Shown here in pieces: positions 37,886-46,327 of a stretch of 48,162 nt of DNA. The translations under genes were made by a program, and so were the position numbers. The notes beneath the pieces were generated by a model. It was given only the letters and a program-made list of their open reading frames with translations, searched no databases and had not been told where the DNA came from. The stretch spans positions 1 to 48,162 of the forward strand of contig NZ_PVNP01000187.1 of assembly GCF_002993365.1 (NCBI RefSeq), written 5' to 3'. This DNA is from Marisediminitalea alba. GTDB lineage: Bacteria > Pseudomonadota > Gammaproteobacteria > Enterobacterales > Alteromonadaceae. Each line of letters begins with the position of its first letter. Position 1 is the stretch's first letter.

Positions 37886-38314
37886 CTATTTTTTCTGATC
37901 TTTTGCTGATTTGGTCCAGGCGTCGATATTCTGTTCCATGATTTTACTGAACATACCCAGCGGGCTGGTATCGACCATATTCTTCATCATTCCCTGTAAA
38001 CTGTCCTGTTGTTCCATAAAGCTAATCAGGCTTTGTTCCAGGTACTCGCGGAGGAATAACTGCATATCAGAGTCGTAAAAACGAATAAGCTGCTTGAGGA
38101 GTTTATTGGTGAGCAGCGACTGATGTTCATTGGTTTCGGACTCACTAATGATCTGTAACAGGATAGTCTTGGTTACATCGTCACCGGATTTTGAGTCGAC
38201 CACGTTAAAGTCGGTGCGCTCATTTACCAGTGTCTTAATGTAATCCATGTTCACATATTGACTGCGTGATGTGTCATAAAGCCTGCGATTTGGATATTTC
38301 TTGATAGTAACCAT
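37886..38314 (-). CDS. phaR: PHA synthesis repressor
   Basis: The protein has 142 residues. It starts MVTIKKYPNRRLYDTSRSQY, the hallmark of the PHB/PHA accumulation regulator DNA-binding domain, followed by the helical region ILLQIISESETNEHQSLLTN and LREYLEQSLISFMEQQ. In other bacteria PhaR binds both PHA granules and the phasin promoter, and lets go of the DNA when granules form. It lies upstream of the phasin operon on the same strand, with three PhaR-like palindromes after it. The gene is complete. Confidence 0.95.
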   Translation of the reverse strand: MVTIKKYPNRRLYDTSRSQYVNMDYIKTLVNERTDFNVVDSKSGDDVTKTILLQIISESETNEHQSLLTNKLLKQLIRFYDSDMQLFLREYLEQSLISFMEQQDSLQGMMKNMVDTSPLGMFSKIMEQNIDAWTKSAKDQKK

Positions 38315-38548
38315 GGCAACCTGTGCTTATCTTATTTGAACATGAGTAAGTAGCTATTACTTCTACTTATCCGGGCTGGCAGTTACTGCCCGGCAGAGGC
38401 ATTACCACCCCTGAATCGGGTGTACAGAGTGCTGAAAAAACCAAAAAAGAACCCCGGTGTAGGGCCGGCAGGTTCACCCAAACCCTGTCAGCTATCCTGC
38501 AATGTAGCGCAGAACAGGCCGACAGAGCAAATATCGGGCGGTTTATAG

Positions 38549-40333
38549 TTAGCCGAGACGTCGTTTAACGTAACTGCCTGGTGCATCTTCAATAATAGGG
38601 TAAGACTTATGTTTCCCCGGTTTTGGTGAAGTAACCTGTTTATCATTGTGTGACTGCAGCCAGTTGTACCAGTCCGGCCACCAGGAACCCTCATGCTGAG
38701 TGGCGCCGTCAAACCAGGCGGCGGCATCTGCCGGCAGGTCTTCGTTGATCCAGTGAGGGTACTTGCCTTTAGCAGGTGGATTAATTACCCCTGCTAAGTG
38801 CCCGGAACCAGCCAGCACAAAGCGGGTATCACCACCTACCAGTTGGGTGCCTTTGTAGGCGGCTTGCCAAAGCACGATGTGATCGGCAATGGTAGCCAGG
38901 AAATAAACGGGTACGTCGATATTGCCCAGATCGATAGGTACGCCGTCAATTACCATTCCACCAGGTTCCCGCAGTTTGTTTTCCCAGTACATGGTACGCA
39001 CATACTGTTTAAAGCAGGCGGCGGTGATATTGGTGGCATCACTGTTCCAGAACAGAATATCGAAGGCAGCGGGATCCTCGCCTTTCAGGTAGTTATTGAT
39101 AAAGTAAGACCAGAACAGGTTGTTTTCGCGCAACAGGCTGAAACTAAGCCCCAGTATGCGGCCATCATATACGCCTTTAATGTCGGCATTCTGCTCCATG
39201 GCGTTAAGACTTTCTTCGGTCAGATAGTTACCAATTTCACCTGGCTCACTGAAGTCGGTCAGGGTGGTTAGCAGAGTAAGTGACTGAATTCGCTCATCGC
39301 CCTGGGCGCGCAGGTAAGCTGCAGTTACGGCAGACAGGGTGCCGCCTACACAAAAGCCGGTCATGTTAACTTTGGGCTGTTTGGTAATCTCGCATACCAC
39401 ATCCAGCGCGGCCAGCGGACCGTGCTTCATATAACTCACGAAGTCATGGTCGGCCAGGGATTTATCCGGGTTGACCCAGGAGATCATGAACACGCTAAAG
39501 CCGTTTTCGAGCAGTCCTTTTACTGCGGATTTCTTTTCATCCAGATCGAGGATGTAATATTTGTTGATAAACGGCGGCACGAACAACACCGGTGGCGCGT
39601 AGGTTTTAGCTTTTTTCGGTGTGTAATGAATGAGCTGCATGAGGTCATTCTGGTACACCACCTTGCCTTCAGTTGTGGCGAGGTTTTCACCAAGCTCAAA
39701 GGCCGACATATCGGTTTGCGTAATCTTAAACGCTTCAAGCGGACTCTGCTCCAGGTCGCGCATGAAGTTCTCAATGCCTTTGAGCATGCTTTGCCCTTTG
39801 GACTTGAGGATTTCTTCACACACATCCGGGTTAGAGAACAGGTAATTGGTTGGCGCTACCGAGTTAATATACTGACGAGTATAAAACTTTACCTGTTCAG
39901 CAGATTTAGGATCAGCAAAGGTCATGGAGTCCATCATACCCTGCAGCATTTTGGAATTAATCAGGTAGGCTTGCTTTAAATAATTAAAAACCGGGTTTTC
40001 ATTCCAGTCGGTGTGGCTGAAACGTTTGTCACCACGTGACTCACTAACTACTGCTTCAGCCTTCTCGCCGAACATGGCCCTGCTTGCCTGCTGCCAAAGC
40101 TCGGTTTGCTGGCGCATAAACTCCATCTGGTTTTCAACCAGCTTAGAGGTATCTACTTCTACCTTATCAGCCAGTTTTGTGGTCAGTAGCTGTTGCAAGT
40201 GTTGCGGGTCGAACATCTTTGCAGCGTCGTTCGAATCAGCCTGACGGGTAAGAATTTTCTGTACCATGCTATTAAACTGCTCAGCATACTGGTTCAGCGT
40301 GTCCAGAATTTCCTGCTTATCCTGTTGCTCCAC
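38549..40333 (-). CDS. phaC: class I polyhydroxyalkanoate synthase
   Basis: The protein has 594 residues, class I size. The lipase-like box GFCVGGTL holds the catalytic Cys328; the acid is in ADHIVLW and the His in SGHLAGVINPP. Also typical are VLFVPPFINKYYILDLDE and SWWPDWYNWLQS. It polymerises (R)-3-hydroxyacyl-CoA, mostly 3-hydroxybutyryl-CoA, into PHA on granules. The start is GTG with AAGGAG upstream. It follows the small DUF6489 gene by 18 bp, so the two form an operon; phaR comes 234 bp after it. Confidence 0.95.
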   Translation of the reverse strand: MEQQDKQEILDTLNQYAEQFNSMVQKILTRQADSNDAAKMFDPQHLQQLLTTKLADKVEVDTSKLVENQMEFMRQQTELWQQASRAMFGEKAEAVVSESRGDKRFSHTDWNENPVFNYLKQAYLINSKMLQGMMDSMTFADPKSAEQVKFYTRQYINSVAPTNYLFSNPDVCEEILKSKGQSMLKGIENFMRDLEQSPLEAFKITQTDMSAFELGENLATTEGKVVYQNDLMQLIHYTPKKAKTYAPPVLFVPPFINKYYILDLDEKKSAVKGLLENGFSVFMISWVNPDKSLADHDFVSYMKHGPLAALDVVCEITKQPKVNMTGFCVGGTLSAVTAAYLRAQGDERIQSLTLLTTLTDFSEPGEIGNYLTEESLNAMEQNADIKGVYDGRILGLSFSLLRENNLFWSYFINNYLKGEDPAAFDILFWNSDATNITAACFKQYVRTMYWENKLREPGGMVIDGVPIDLGNIDVPVYFLATIADHIVLWQAAYKGTQLVGGDTRFVLAGSGHLAGVINPPAKGKYPHWINEDLPADAAAWFDGATQHEGSWWPDWYNWLQSHNDKQVTSPKPGKHKSYPIIEDAPGSYVKRRLG

Positions 40334-40351
40334 AAGTGCTCCTTGAAGTTG

Positions 40352-40594
40352 TTATTTTTTGCCTGAGGCGGTGCTGGTGGCAATGCCTTCCATCATTTTC
40401 TGGTAGAAAGAAAAGGCCTGTTGACTGCCATCAAGGTAGGGTTTCAGAAGGGTCATCATTGTTTCCTGGTTACCGTTTTTTAATTGTTCGGTAAACATGG
40501 CAATGGTGGCTTCATGGATTTTGGTCATGTCCGGCCAGCCTAAGAGTTCGCGAGCTTCTGACGGTGACAGATCGATATCGACGGTAATTTTCAT
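40352..40594 (-). CDS. DUF6489 family small protein upstream of phaC
   Basis: The protein has 80 residues, soluble and helical: MKITVDIDLSPSEARELLGW, then EATIAMFTEQLKNGNQETMM and a polar end. It resembles DUF6489 proteins that occur next to PHA synthase genes. Its role is unknown; being first in the phaC operon suggests a granule or synthase helper. Ribosome site AAGGAG precedes the ATG. Confidence 0.7.
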   Translation of the reverse strand: MKITVDIDLSPSEARELLGWPDMTKIHEATIAMFTEQLKNGNQETMMTLLKPYLDGSQQAFSFYQKMMEGIATSTASGKK

Positions 40595-40800
40595 GGTAAA
40601 CTCCTTACTTTAGCCAGTATCATGGCTTTCCCAAAGGCTGATTGACTTACAGAGTAAAAAGCGAACAATCACTTGTCTAGTCTGATGAGCCTAAAGTTGC
40701 ATACAGGTAATTGATACAGCGCAAACAAAACTGCTGTGTCCCTTGCCCGGACTGAATGCCAGCAACCGGTCGTACCCGCAAAGTATTTACAGGAAGCGTT

Positions 40801-43125
40801 GTGACATCAAAAAAAGCCGAGCCTACTTCTCATCCTAACCGAAAACGCCGACTCTGGCGGTTTTTCTGGAAGTTATCTTTAATTCTGCTGGTGCTGTTCG
40901 GGGCCTACATTATTTATCTTGATGCCCAGATTAAGCACCACTTTTCAGGTAATAAATGGCAGGTGCCTGCACAAATCTATGCCCGTCCGCTGCAACTGCA
41001 AAAGGGTGAGGAGATTACTCGAAAAGAAGTGCTGGATGAGCTGAAACTGCTGGGTTACCGACGGGTGAATCAGATTCAGGGCAGTGGCGAATACAGTGTT
41101 AGTCAGGCCGCTATTAATATTTACCGTCGGGCGTTCCACTTTCCTGATGGCTTTCAGCCGTTGCGGCAGTTAGCTATCCGCTGGAATGGTGCGCGCATCG
41201 CCTCTATTACTGACTTACAAACAGACCAGTCATTACAACAGGTCAGGCTGGAATCCTGGCTGGTAACCCGTCTTGCCAGTGGCAGTCAGGAAGATCGTAT
41301 GCTGGTGACGCTGGAAGATGTGCCGCCGTTACTGGTAAAGGCATTAACGCTTACCGAAGATCGTGACTTTTACAGTCATCACGGTATTGCCCCGTTGTCT
41401 ATCATCCGTGCGCTACTAGCGAATATCGCAGCGGGGCGCACGGTTCAGGGCGGCAGTACGCTCACTCAGCAACTGGTTAAAAACCTCTATCTGACCCGCG
41501 AACGTTCGCTTGAACGAAAAATTAAAGAAGCACTGATGGCCATCATCATTGATGCCCGCTACAGCAAAGACAAGATCATCCAGGCTTATCTGAATGAAGT
41601 GTTCCTGGGGCAGAGCGGTGATATGGCTGTACATGGTTTCGGCCTGGCCAGTTATTTTTATTTCGACCGCCCGGTGTACGAACTCGACGAAACCGAAATC
41701 GCCATGTTGGTAGGGATGATAAAAGGCCCTTCTTATTACAACCCCCGTAAGTACCCCGAACGTGCCATCGAACGGCGCAATCTGGTGTTGCGTTTGTTGC
41801 TGGAAGGCAATGAGTTAACCCCGCAGCAATACGAATTGGCCGTCTCCAGACCAGTAGGTATTGCTACTGGCGACAGCCTGGCGACCGGTAAACATCCGGC
41901 ATTTATGACTCAGGTGCGTAAAGAGCTACAAACCATTCTTGCTGACCCTAACATTCGGGAGTCGGGCGTGAAGGTGTTCACCACCCTGGACATTTATGCC
42001 CAACGCCGCGCCGAACAGGCTTTAACCAGCACTCTGGATCGCTTGCAACCAGGCCGCGAAGCGACCCTGGAAGGCGCGATGGTGGTATCAGACATTGGCA
42101 GCGGTGAGGTGCGCGCACTGGTAGGCGGGCGCAATGTCAGCTTTGCTGGCTTTAACCGCGCTCTGGATGCGGTACGGCCCATCGGCTCGCTGGTAAAACC
42201 GGCTGTGTACCTGACGGCACTTGAGCAACCAGCGCAGTACAATCTGGCTACACCACTGGAAGATAAGCCATTATCTCTCAGCGATGAACACGGTGATAAC
42301 TGGCAGCCGCAAAACTTTGATAAAACTTATCGTGGCTCTGTGCCGCTTATTGATGCGCTTAGTTTGTCACTTAATGTGCCTACGGTTAATCTGGGGCTTG
42401 AGCTGGGCATCGATAACGTTGCCGCTACTTTAAAAAATCTGGGTGTTAAACGGCCGGTTCCGGAAGTACCTGCGCTTACCCTGGGCGCGGTAGCGCTGAC
42501 CCCCTTTGAAACCAACCAGATATACCAGACGATTGCTAATAATGGTGCGTACCGACCGCTACATACGGTGAGTGCCATTGTGAGCGTGAATAACCGTTTA
42601 ATGTGGCGTCAGGCCGAATATGGCGAACAGCGCGTTAACGAGGAGTCAGCTTATTTGCTTAATTATGCGCTTTATAAGGTGGCCACAGAAGGTACGGCAA
42701 AAGCTATTGGCAGAACCTATGACAACATAAACATGGCGGGAAAAACCGGTACCACCGACGATTACCGCGACAGCTGGTTTGCCGGATACGATCGCAATAA
42801 TCTGGCTACGGTGTGGGTAGGCAATGATGAAAACCGTTCAACCGGCCTGACAGGCTCTACTGGTGCGCTGCCGGTGTTTCTCGCCTATCAGCAGTTACAG
42901 GAACCTAAATCCCTGTCCCGACGTTTTCCTAATGGCCTGGGGATTGCGCATTTCGATCCTGTAACCGGTGCGGTAGTAACGGCCGGGTGTCAGGGCAGTA
43001 TGAGTGTGCCTGCCGTACTCGATGCGCTGCCGCCTGCTCAGGGGTGTGTGGGTCAGTTGGGAGAAAAAGCGCCTGCTAAGAAAGCTAAGGATAAGTCCTG
43101 GTGGGAAAGGTTGTTTGGTGGTTGA
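40801..43125 (+). CDS. mrcB: penicillin-binding protein 1B
   Basis: The protein has 774 residues from the GTG at 40801 (AGGAAG six bases upstream); an ATG at 40756 would add 15 residues but has a poor ribosome site. Order: short basic cytoplasmic tail, one membrane helix (LILLVLFGAYIIYLDAQI), UB2H domain, transglycosylase domain with EDRDFYSHHGI (Glu186) and GGSTLTQQLVKNLYL, and the transpeptidase domain with SLVK (Ser463), SLN and KTGTT (Lys648). It makes and cross-links glycan strands. A C-terminal tail with two Cys ends in WWERLFGG. Confidence 0.95.
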   Translation: MTSKKAEPTSHPNRKRRLWRFFWKLSLILLVLFGAYIIYLDAQIKHHFSGNKWQVPAQIYARPLQLQKGEEITRKEVLDELKLLGYRRVNQIQGSGEYSVSQAAINIYRRAFHFPDGFQPLRQLAIRWNGARIASITDLQTDQSLQQVRLESWLVTRLASGSQEDRMLVTLEDVPPLLVKALTLTEDRDFYSHHGIAPLSIIRALLANIAAGRTVQGGSTLTQQLVKNLYLTRERSLERKIKEALMAIIIDARYSKDKIIQAYLNEVFLGQSGDMAVHGFGLASYFYFDRPVYELDETEIAMLVGMIKGPSYYNPRKYPERAIERRNLVLRLLLEGNELTPQQYELAVSRPVGIATGDSLATGKHPAFMTQVRKELQTILADPNIRESGVKVFTTLDIYAQRRAEQALTSTLDRLQPGREATLEGAMVVSDIGSGEVRALVGGRNVSFAGFNRALDAVRPIGSLVKPAVYLTALEQPAQYNLATPLEDKPLSLSDEHGDNWQPQNFDKTYRGSVPLIDALSLSLNVPTVNLGLELGIDNVAATLKNLGVKRPVPEVPALTLGAVALTPFETNQIYQTIANNGAYRPLHTVSAIVSVNNRLMWRQAEYGEQRVNEESAYLLNYALYKVATEGTAKAIGRTYDNINMAGKTGTTDDYRDSWFAGYDRNNLATVWVGNDENRSTGLTGSTGALPVFLAYQQLQEPKSLSRRFPNGLGIAHFDPVTGAVVTAGCQGSMSVPAVLDALPPAQGCVGQLGEKAPAKKAKDKSWWERLFGG

Positions 43126-43216
43126 TAGGCTCATAAAACCTGGCTAAAACTACCTGGTCGGCGAAGTTTACAACCAGAGTGCAATACATCCTTATTTTTG
43201 GTTCTTATTGAGCGAG

Positions 43217-43332
43217 ATACTGTCATTGGGCAGATGAAGTAAAAGCGTAGAGGCGTCATGGACGACGCCTCCGGCCAGCGAGGGCATGGAGCCCTCTCTG
43301 GTCGATAGGTTTTACCTGCCCGATGACAGTAT
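43217..43332. repeat. 116-bp inverted-repeat element with internal ATGGA-loop hairpins
   Basis: ATACTGTCATTGGGCAG (43217-43233) is matched by CTGCCCGATGACAGTAT (43316-43332), 17 bp with one G-U pair. Inside are hairpins GGCGTC/GACGCC (43252-43269, loop ATGGAC) and GAGGGC/GCCCTC (43280-43296, loop ATGGA) extended by GGCCAG/CTGGTC. The whole would fold into a three-way RNA or cruciform. It could be a dispersed palindromic repeat or MITE-like element, or a small RNA with GGA-loops of the type that CsrA binds. No gene fits here. Confidence 0.6.
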
Positions 43333-43360
43333 GTTTTTCGTGAGTAAGAACTGCGGGGGT

Positions 43361-43386
43361 CAAGGGGCGTCGCATAACGCCCCTTG
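43361..43386. repeat. 10-bp perfect hairpin
   Basis: CAAGGGGCGT (43361-43370) pairs with ACGCCCCTTG (43377-43386); a second short stem GGTGC/GCACC follows at once. It lies 28 bp after the 116-bp element and may belong to it. No T run follows, so a terminator is unlikely. Confidence 0.55.
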
Positions 43387-43531
43387 GTGCTGTCGGCACC
43401 CCGACAAAATGCCAAGACATCTATCGTATTTAAAGTGAACGTTATAGAAAAAATAAGATTGTTGTGAAGAAAAGAGGCTGCTAGCTTGCTATAGACGAGT
43501 AACTGCGAGTAATTATTAGTCTCTAGCAGAT

Positions 43532-43570
43532 AAAAAACTCAGGAGATTGCAGAGATCTGCAATTCCTGAG
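43532..43570 (-). terminator. terminator of the 39-residue membrane protein gene
   Basis: On the minus strand, CTCAGGAATTGCAG (43557-43570) pairs with CTGCAATCTCCTGAG (43538-43552), with a single bulge, and is followed by TTTTTT (43532-43537). It is a long stem with a T run, 45 bp past the stop of the small gene. Confidence 0.8.
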
Positions 43571-43615
43571 AAGTGGCACTACGGGAGTGTCCAGGGATAC
43601 AAATGCGGTAAGCCT

Positions 43616-43735
43616 TTAGTGGATCAATGAGTCTGACGTAAACAGGTAACGAATCCCGTTAAAAATCCCCAGCGCAACGATATAGGCCAGCACCGGACCC
43701 AATAAAAGCCAAATTAAAAAACTGTAAGTAATCAT
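43616..43735 (-). CDS. 39-residue single-helix membrane protein
   Basis: A short gene of 39 codons on the minus strand. The product begins MITYSFLIWLLLGPVLAYIV, continues with ALGIFNGIRYLF and ends in a polar tail TSDSLIH. Residues about 4-27 form one membrane helix. GAGG lies nine bases ahead of the ATG, and a strong terminator follows the stop, so it looks like a real, separately transcribed gene. I do not recognise a family. Small proteins of this type often join larger membrane complexes; which one is unknown. Confidence 0.6.
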   Translation of the reverse strand: MITYSFLIWLLLGPVLAYIVALGIFNGIRYLFTSDSLIH

Positions 43736-44039
43736 AATCTTGAACCTCGCTGTTCGTTACGGGCACACCAATAAGCGATTCACACTTACTGCCCTGTACC
43801 CAATCAGAGCCTCATCATGCTCGCCGAGCAGGCTGTCTGTTAATCTAAGTCGCAGAATAGTTAGCGATAGTTGTGCCAGTCAGGTGATTAATTTATAAAG
43901 ATCTGATTTTTATAGTTTTATTGTGTTTTTGCGAAGGCGGGTAAAACTGAGCGTGTGGTTTTTTTTGCTAATTAATAACTGAATTGCCAGTAAAGTAGCG
44001 CAAATGGCTAACGCTACTTTACTGTGATGCGGAGTCTGA

Positions 44040-44954
44040 TTACTGACGGACTTTATTAAAAACAGCCAGGGCGAAAGCGATGATCGTCCCTGCGATTAAT
44101 CCGGCGATACCATCTGCGGCGATACTGAGAATTAAGGCTATCTGTGGTATCAGCTGGGTTACCGATTCAGCGAGATGATGTAAGAACGGGATACTGTGAG
44201 TCAGAATGCCGCCGCCTACCAAAAACATTGCGATGGTGCCAACGAATGACAGGACTTTCATCAGAATCGGTGCTGCTGTCAGTAAAAAACGCCCGCCTAT
44301 ACGCTGCGCACTGTTGTAGCCACCCGTTAGTGATTTACGCAGCAGGTATAAACCGAGGTCATCCATTTTTACAATGCCGGCCACCAGACCGTAAACCCCA
44401 ATGGTAAAGGCAATACTTAGTCCGCTGAGGACCAGAATTTGCGTGGTAAGGTCGGCACCTTGCAGGCTGCCGAGGGTGATCACTACAATCTCTGCAGACA
44501 AAATAAAGTCGGTGCGTATCGCCCCTTTAATTTTGTCTTTCTCCATTTGCACCAGGTCAATGGAAGCATCGGCCAGATTATTAAGGCGCTCATCGGCTTC
44601 CTCGGCGCTGTCGGCATGGGGCAGGAAACGATGGAGCACTTTTTCAGCTCCCTCAAAACATAAATAGAGTCCGCCAAGTACCAGCAGTACTGTGATTAGT
44701 ACCGGTACAAAAGCACTGATCAACAATGCGGCAGGCACGAGTATTAGTTTATTGATGAAGGAGCCCTTAGCCACTGCCCACACCACGGGTATCTCGCGGT
44801 CGGGTTTCACGCCCTGTACCTGATTGGCATTCAGCGCTAAATCATCACCCAGCACACCGGCAGTTTTCTTGGCTGCCATTTTCGACATCATGGCGACATC
44901 GTCTAGCAGGGTGGCTATATCATCAATGAGTGCAAGTAAGTTGGCTCCGGCCAC
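44040..44954 (-). CDS. DUF808/YedI-type inner membrane protein
   Basis: The protein has 304 residues from a GTG at 44954. It reads AGANLLALIDDIATLLDDVA after the start, matching the common start of the YedI family, and AAKKTAGVLGDDLALNANQV next. Several membrane helices follow (LILVPAALLISAFVPVLITV; AEIVVITLGSLQGADLTTQI). Function is unknown. A possible ATG at 45017 would overlap the upstream gene by 53 bp; the GTG has AAGGGA at good spacing, gives family length and leaves a 10-bp gap. It is the second gene after the TonB-like protein. Confidence 0.8.
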   Translation of the reverse strand: MAGANLLALIDDIATLLDDVAMMSKMAAKKTAGVLGDDLALNANQVQGVKPDREIPVVWAVAKGSFINKLILVPAALLISAFVPVLITVLLVLGGLYLCFEGAEKVLHRFLPHADSAEEADERLNNLADASIDLVQMEKDKIKGAIRTDFILSAEIVVITLGSLQGADLTTQILVLSGLSIAFTIGVYGLVAGIVKMDDLGLYLLRKSLTGGYNSAQRIGGRFLLTAAPILMKVLSFVGTIAMFLVGGGILTHSIPFLHHLAESVTQLIPQIALILSIAADGIAGLIAGTIIAFALAVFNKVRQ

Positions 44955-44964
44955 GGGCAGTCCC

Positions 44965-45696
44965 TTATTGTTCTGTTTGTTTGTGTTGTCGTTTGTCGAT
45001 GAATTGTTGGAATTCATTGCGTTGATTGCACTTTACATTGCCTCCAAACAGTCGCGCAACTGTTGCCACAGTACTATTCACTCCCTTTTCGCAATTCACG
45101 GCATATTCTCCAATTGTTTGCTCGGCTGGTTTGTACTCACCAATGCGTAAATCTGGTGATTTCTGCTCCAGACGGCGCTGCCGCGTGACTTGTTCGGCGA
45201 GTTCATGCTGTTTTTGTGACTGTAGTCCTGCAATCCCCCGGCTGACGGCGTTCGATAGACGTCGTGAAGGCGGTGCGGGGCTGTCCTCTGCCTGGGTGAG
45301 TATTTCACCTGAATACGGTGCAGAGGCTTCAGTACTGACATCGGAAATTTCTTCGGCTGGTGGTGTCGCGGTTTCGGTTTGTGATGGTTCGTTTACGGGC
45401 TGAGACTCGACTATCTTTGATTCTTCAGGAGGGGCTTCGGTTACAGCGGGTTCGGGCAATTCTTCGGCTGCGGTTTGGATTGGTGCAGGTATAACAGGCG
45501 TGTACAAGACCGCTTGCACCGGACTGGATTTCACCGGCGGTGTAGCAGGCGGTGGGAACGATAACGTGGCCAGCACTGCAATATGAACCAGCACCGAGCC
45601 GACAATCAGCCACACCAGTCTGCCAGCTTTCTTCGGGGCTGGTTCAGCAGGTTGAAAACGCGTAGGCCCGGTAAAGGCTAAGTCCATTTTTTCCAT
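44965..45696 (-). CDS. TonB-like anchored proline-rich protein, no TonB C-terminal domain seen
   Basis: The protein has 243 residues. One membrane helix near the start (GRLVWLIVGSVLVHIAVLAT) is followed by a long Pro/Glu/Ala-rich linker of about 100 residues, as in TonB and TolA. The C-terminal part has a basic coiled section (QKQHELAEQVTRQRRLEQKS) and a short end with two Cys in NCEKGVNSTVATVARLFGGN. The typical TonB C-terminal beta-domain is not evident. It may span the periplasm, but its role is unknown. Its stop overlaps the ribosome site of the YedI-type gene, so the two are probably co-transcribed. Confidence 0.6.
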   Translation of the reverse strand: MEKMDLAFTGPTRFQPAEPAPKKAGRLVWLIVGSVLVHIAVLATLSFPPPATPPVKSSPVQAVLYTPVIPAPIQTAAEELPEPAVTEAPPEESKIVESQPVNEPSQTETATPPAEEISDVSTEASAPYSGEILTQAEDSPAPPSRRLSNAVSRGIAGLQSQKQHELAEQVTRQRRLEQKSPDLRIGEYKPAEQTIGEYAVNCEKGVNSTVATVARLFGGNVKCNQRNEFQQFIDKRQHKQTEQ

Positions 45697-45768
45697 GCCA
45701 GATAGACCGGCTGTTTTACGCTAAGTTCCCTGCGATAAACGACATTACTGACAGGATGAAATGTGGCG

Positions 45769-45783
45769 GCACCAAAATGGTGC
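45769..45783. promoter_or_regulatory. NtrC-like binding site 1
   Basis: GCACCAAAATGGTGC is close to the NtrC consensus, with GCAC and GTGC arms around the central A/T bases. It lies about 108 bp upstream of the sigma-54-like promoter. Confidence 0.75.
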
Positions 45784-45797
45784 AAACCGGGTCTCAT

Positions 45798-45812
45798 GCA
45801 TTTTAATGGTGC
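45798..45812. promoter_or_regulatory. NtrC-like binding site 2
   Basis: GCATTTTAATGGTGC keeps the right-hand TGGTGC arm and most of the left. It is 29 bp from site 1 centre to centre, near three helical turns, as in paired enhancer sites. Confidence 0.6.
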
Positions 45813-45876
45813 GTAAAATTGTAAGAAAATATAACAATTTTTAATTTAGTTATTGATTTATATGGGTTTTAATTTG

Positions 45877-45892
45877 TGGCATAGGACTTGTT
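45877..45892 (+). promoter_or_regulatory. sigma-54-like promoter of glnK-amtB
   Basis: TGGCATAGGACTTGTT resembles the sigma-54 consensus TGGCAC-N5-TTGCT: the -24 GG is intact and the -12 has GT in place of GC. With the NtrC-like sites upstream it fits nitrogen-limited expression of glnK-amtB. Confidence 0.7.
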
Positions 45893-45896
45893 CTAG

Positions 45897-46292
<396 letters not shown>

Positions 46293-46327
46293 AAGCAGTC
46301 GACGAGAAATTTGCGGAGATAAGCATA

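Noticed and set aside
43131..43415. 94-codon open frame on the minus strand
   Set aside because: It runs across the inverted-repeat element and hairpins; the product is rich in Arg and Pro as expected from palindromic DNA.
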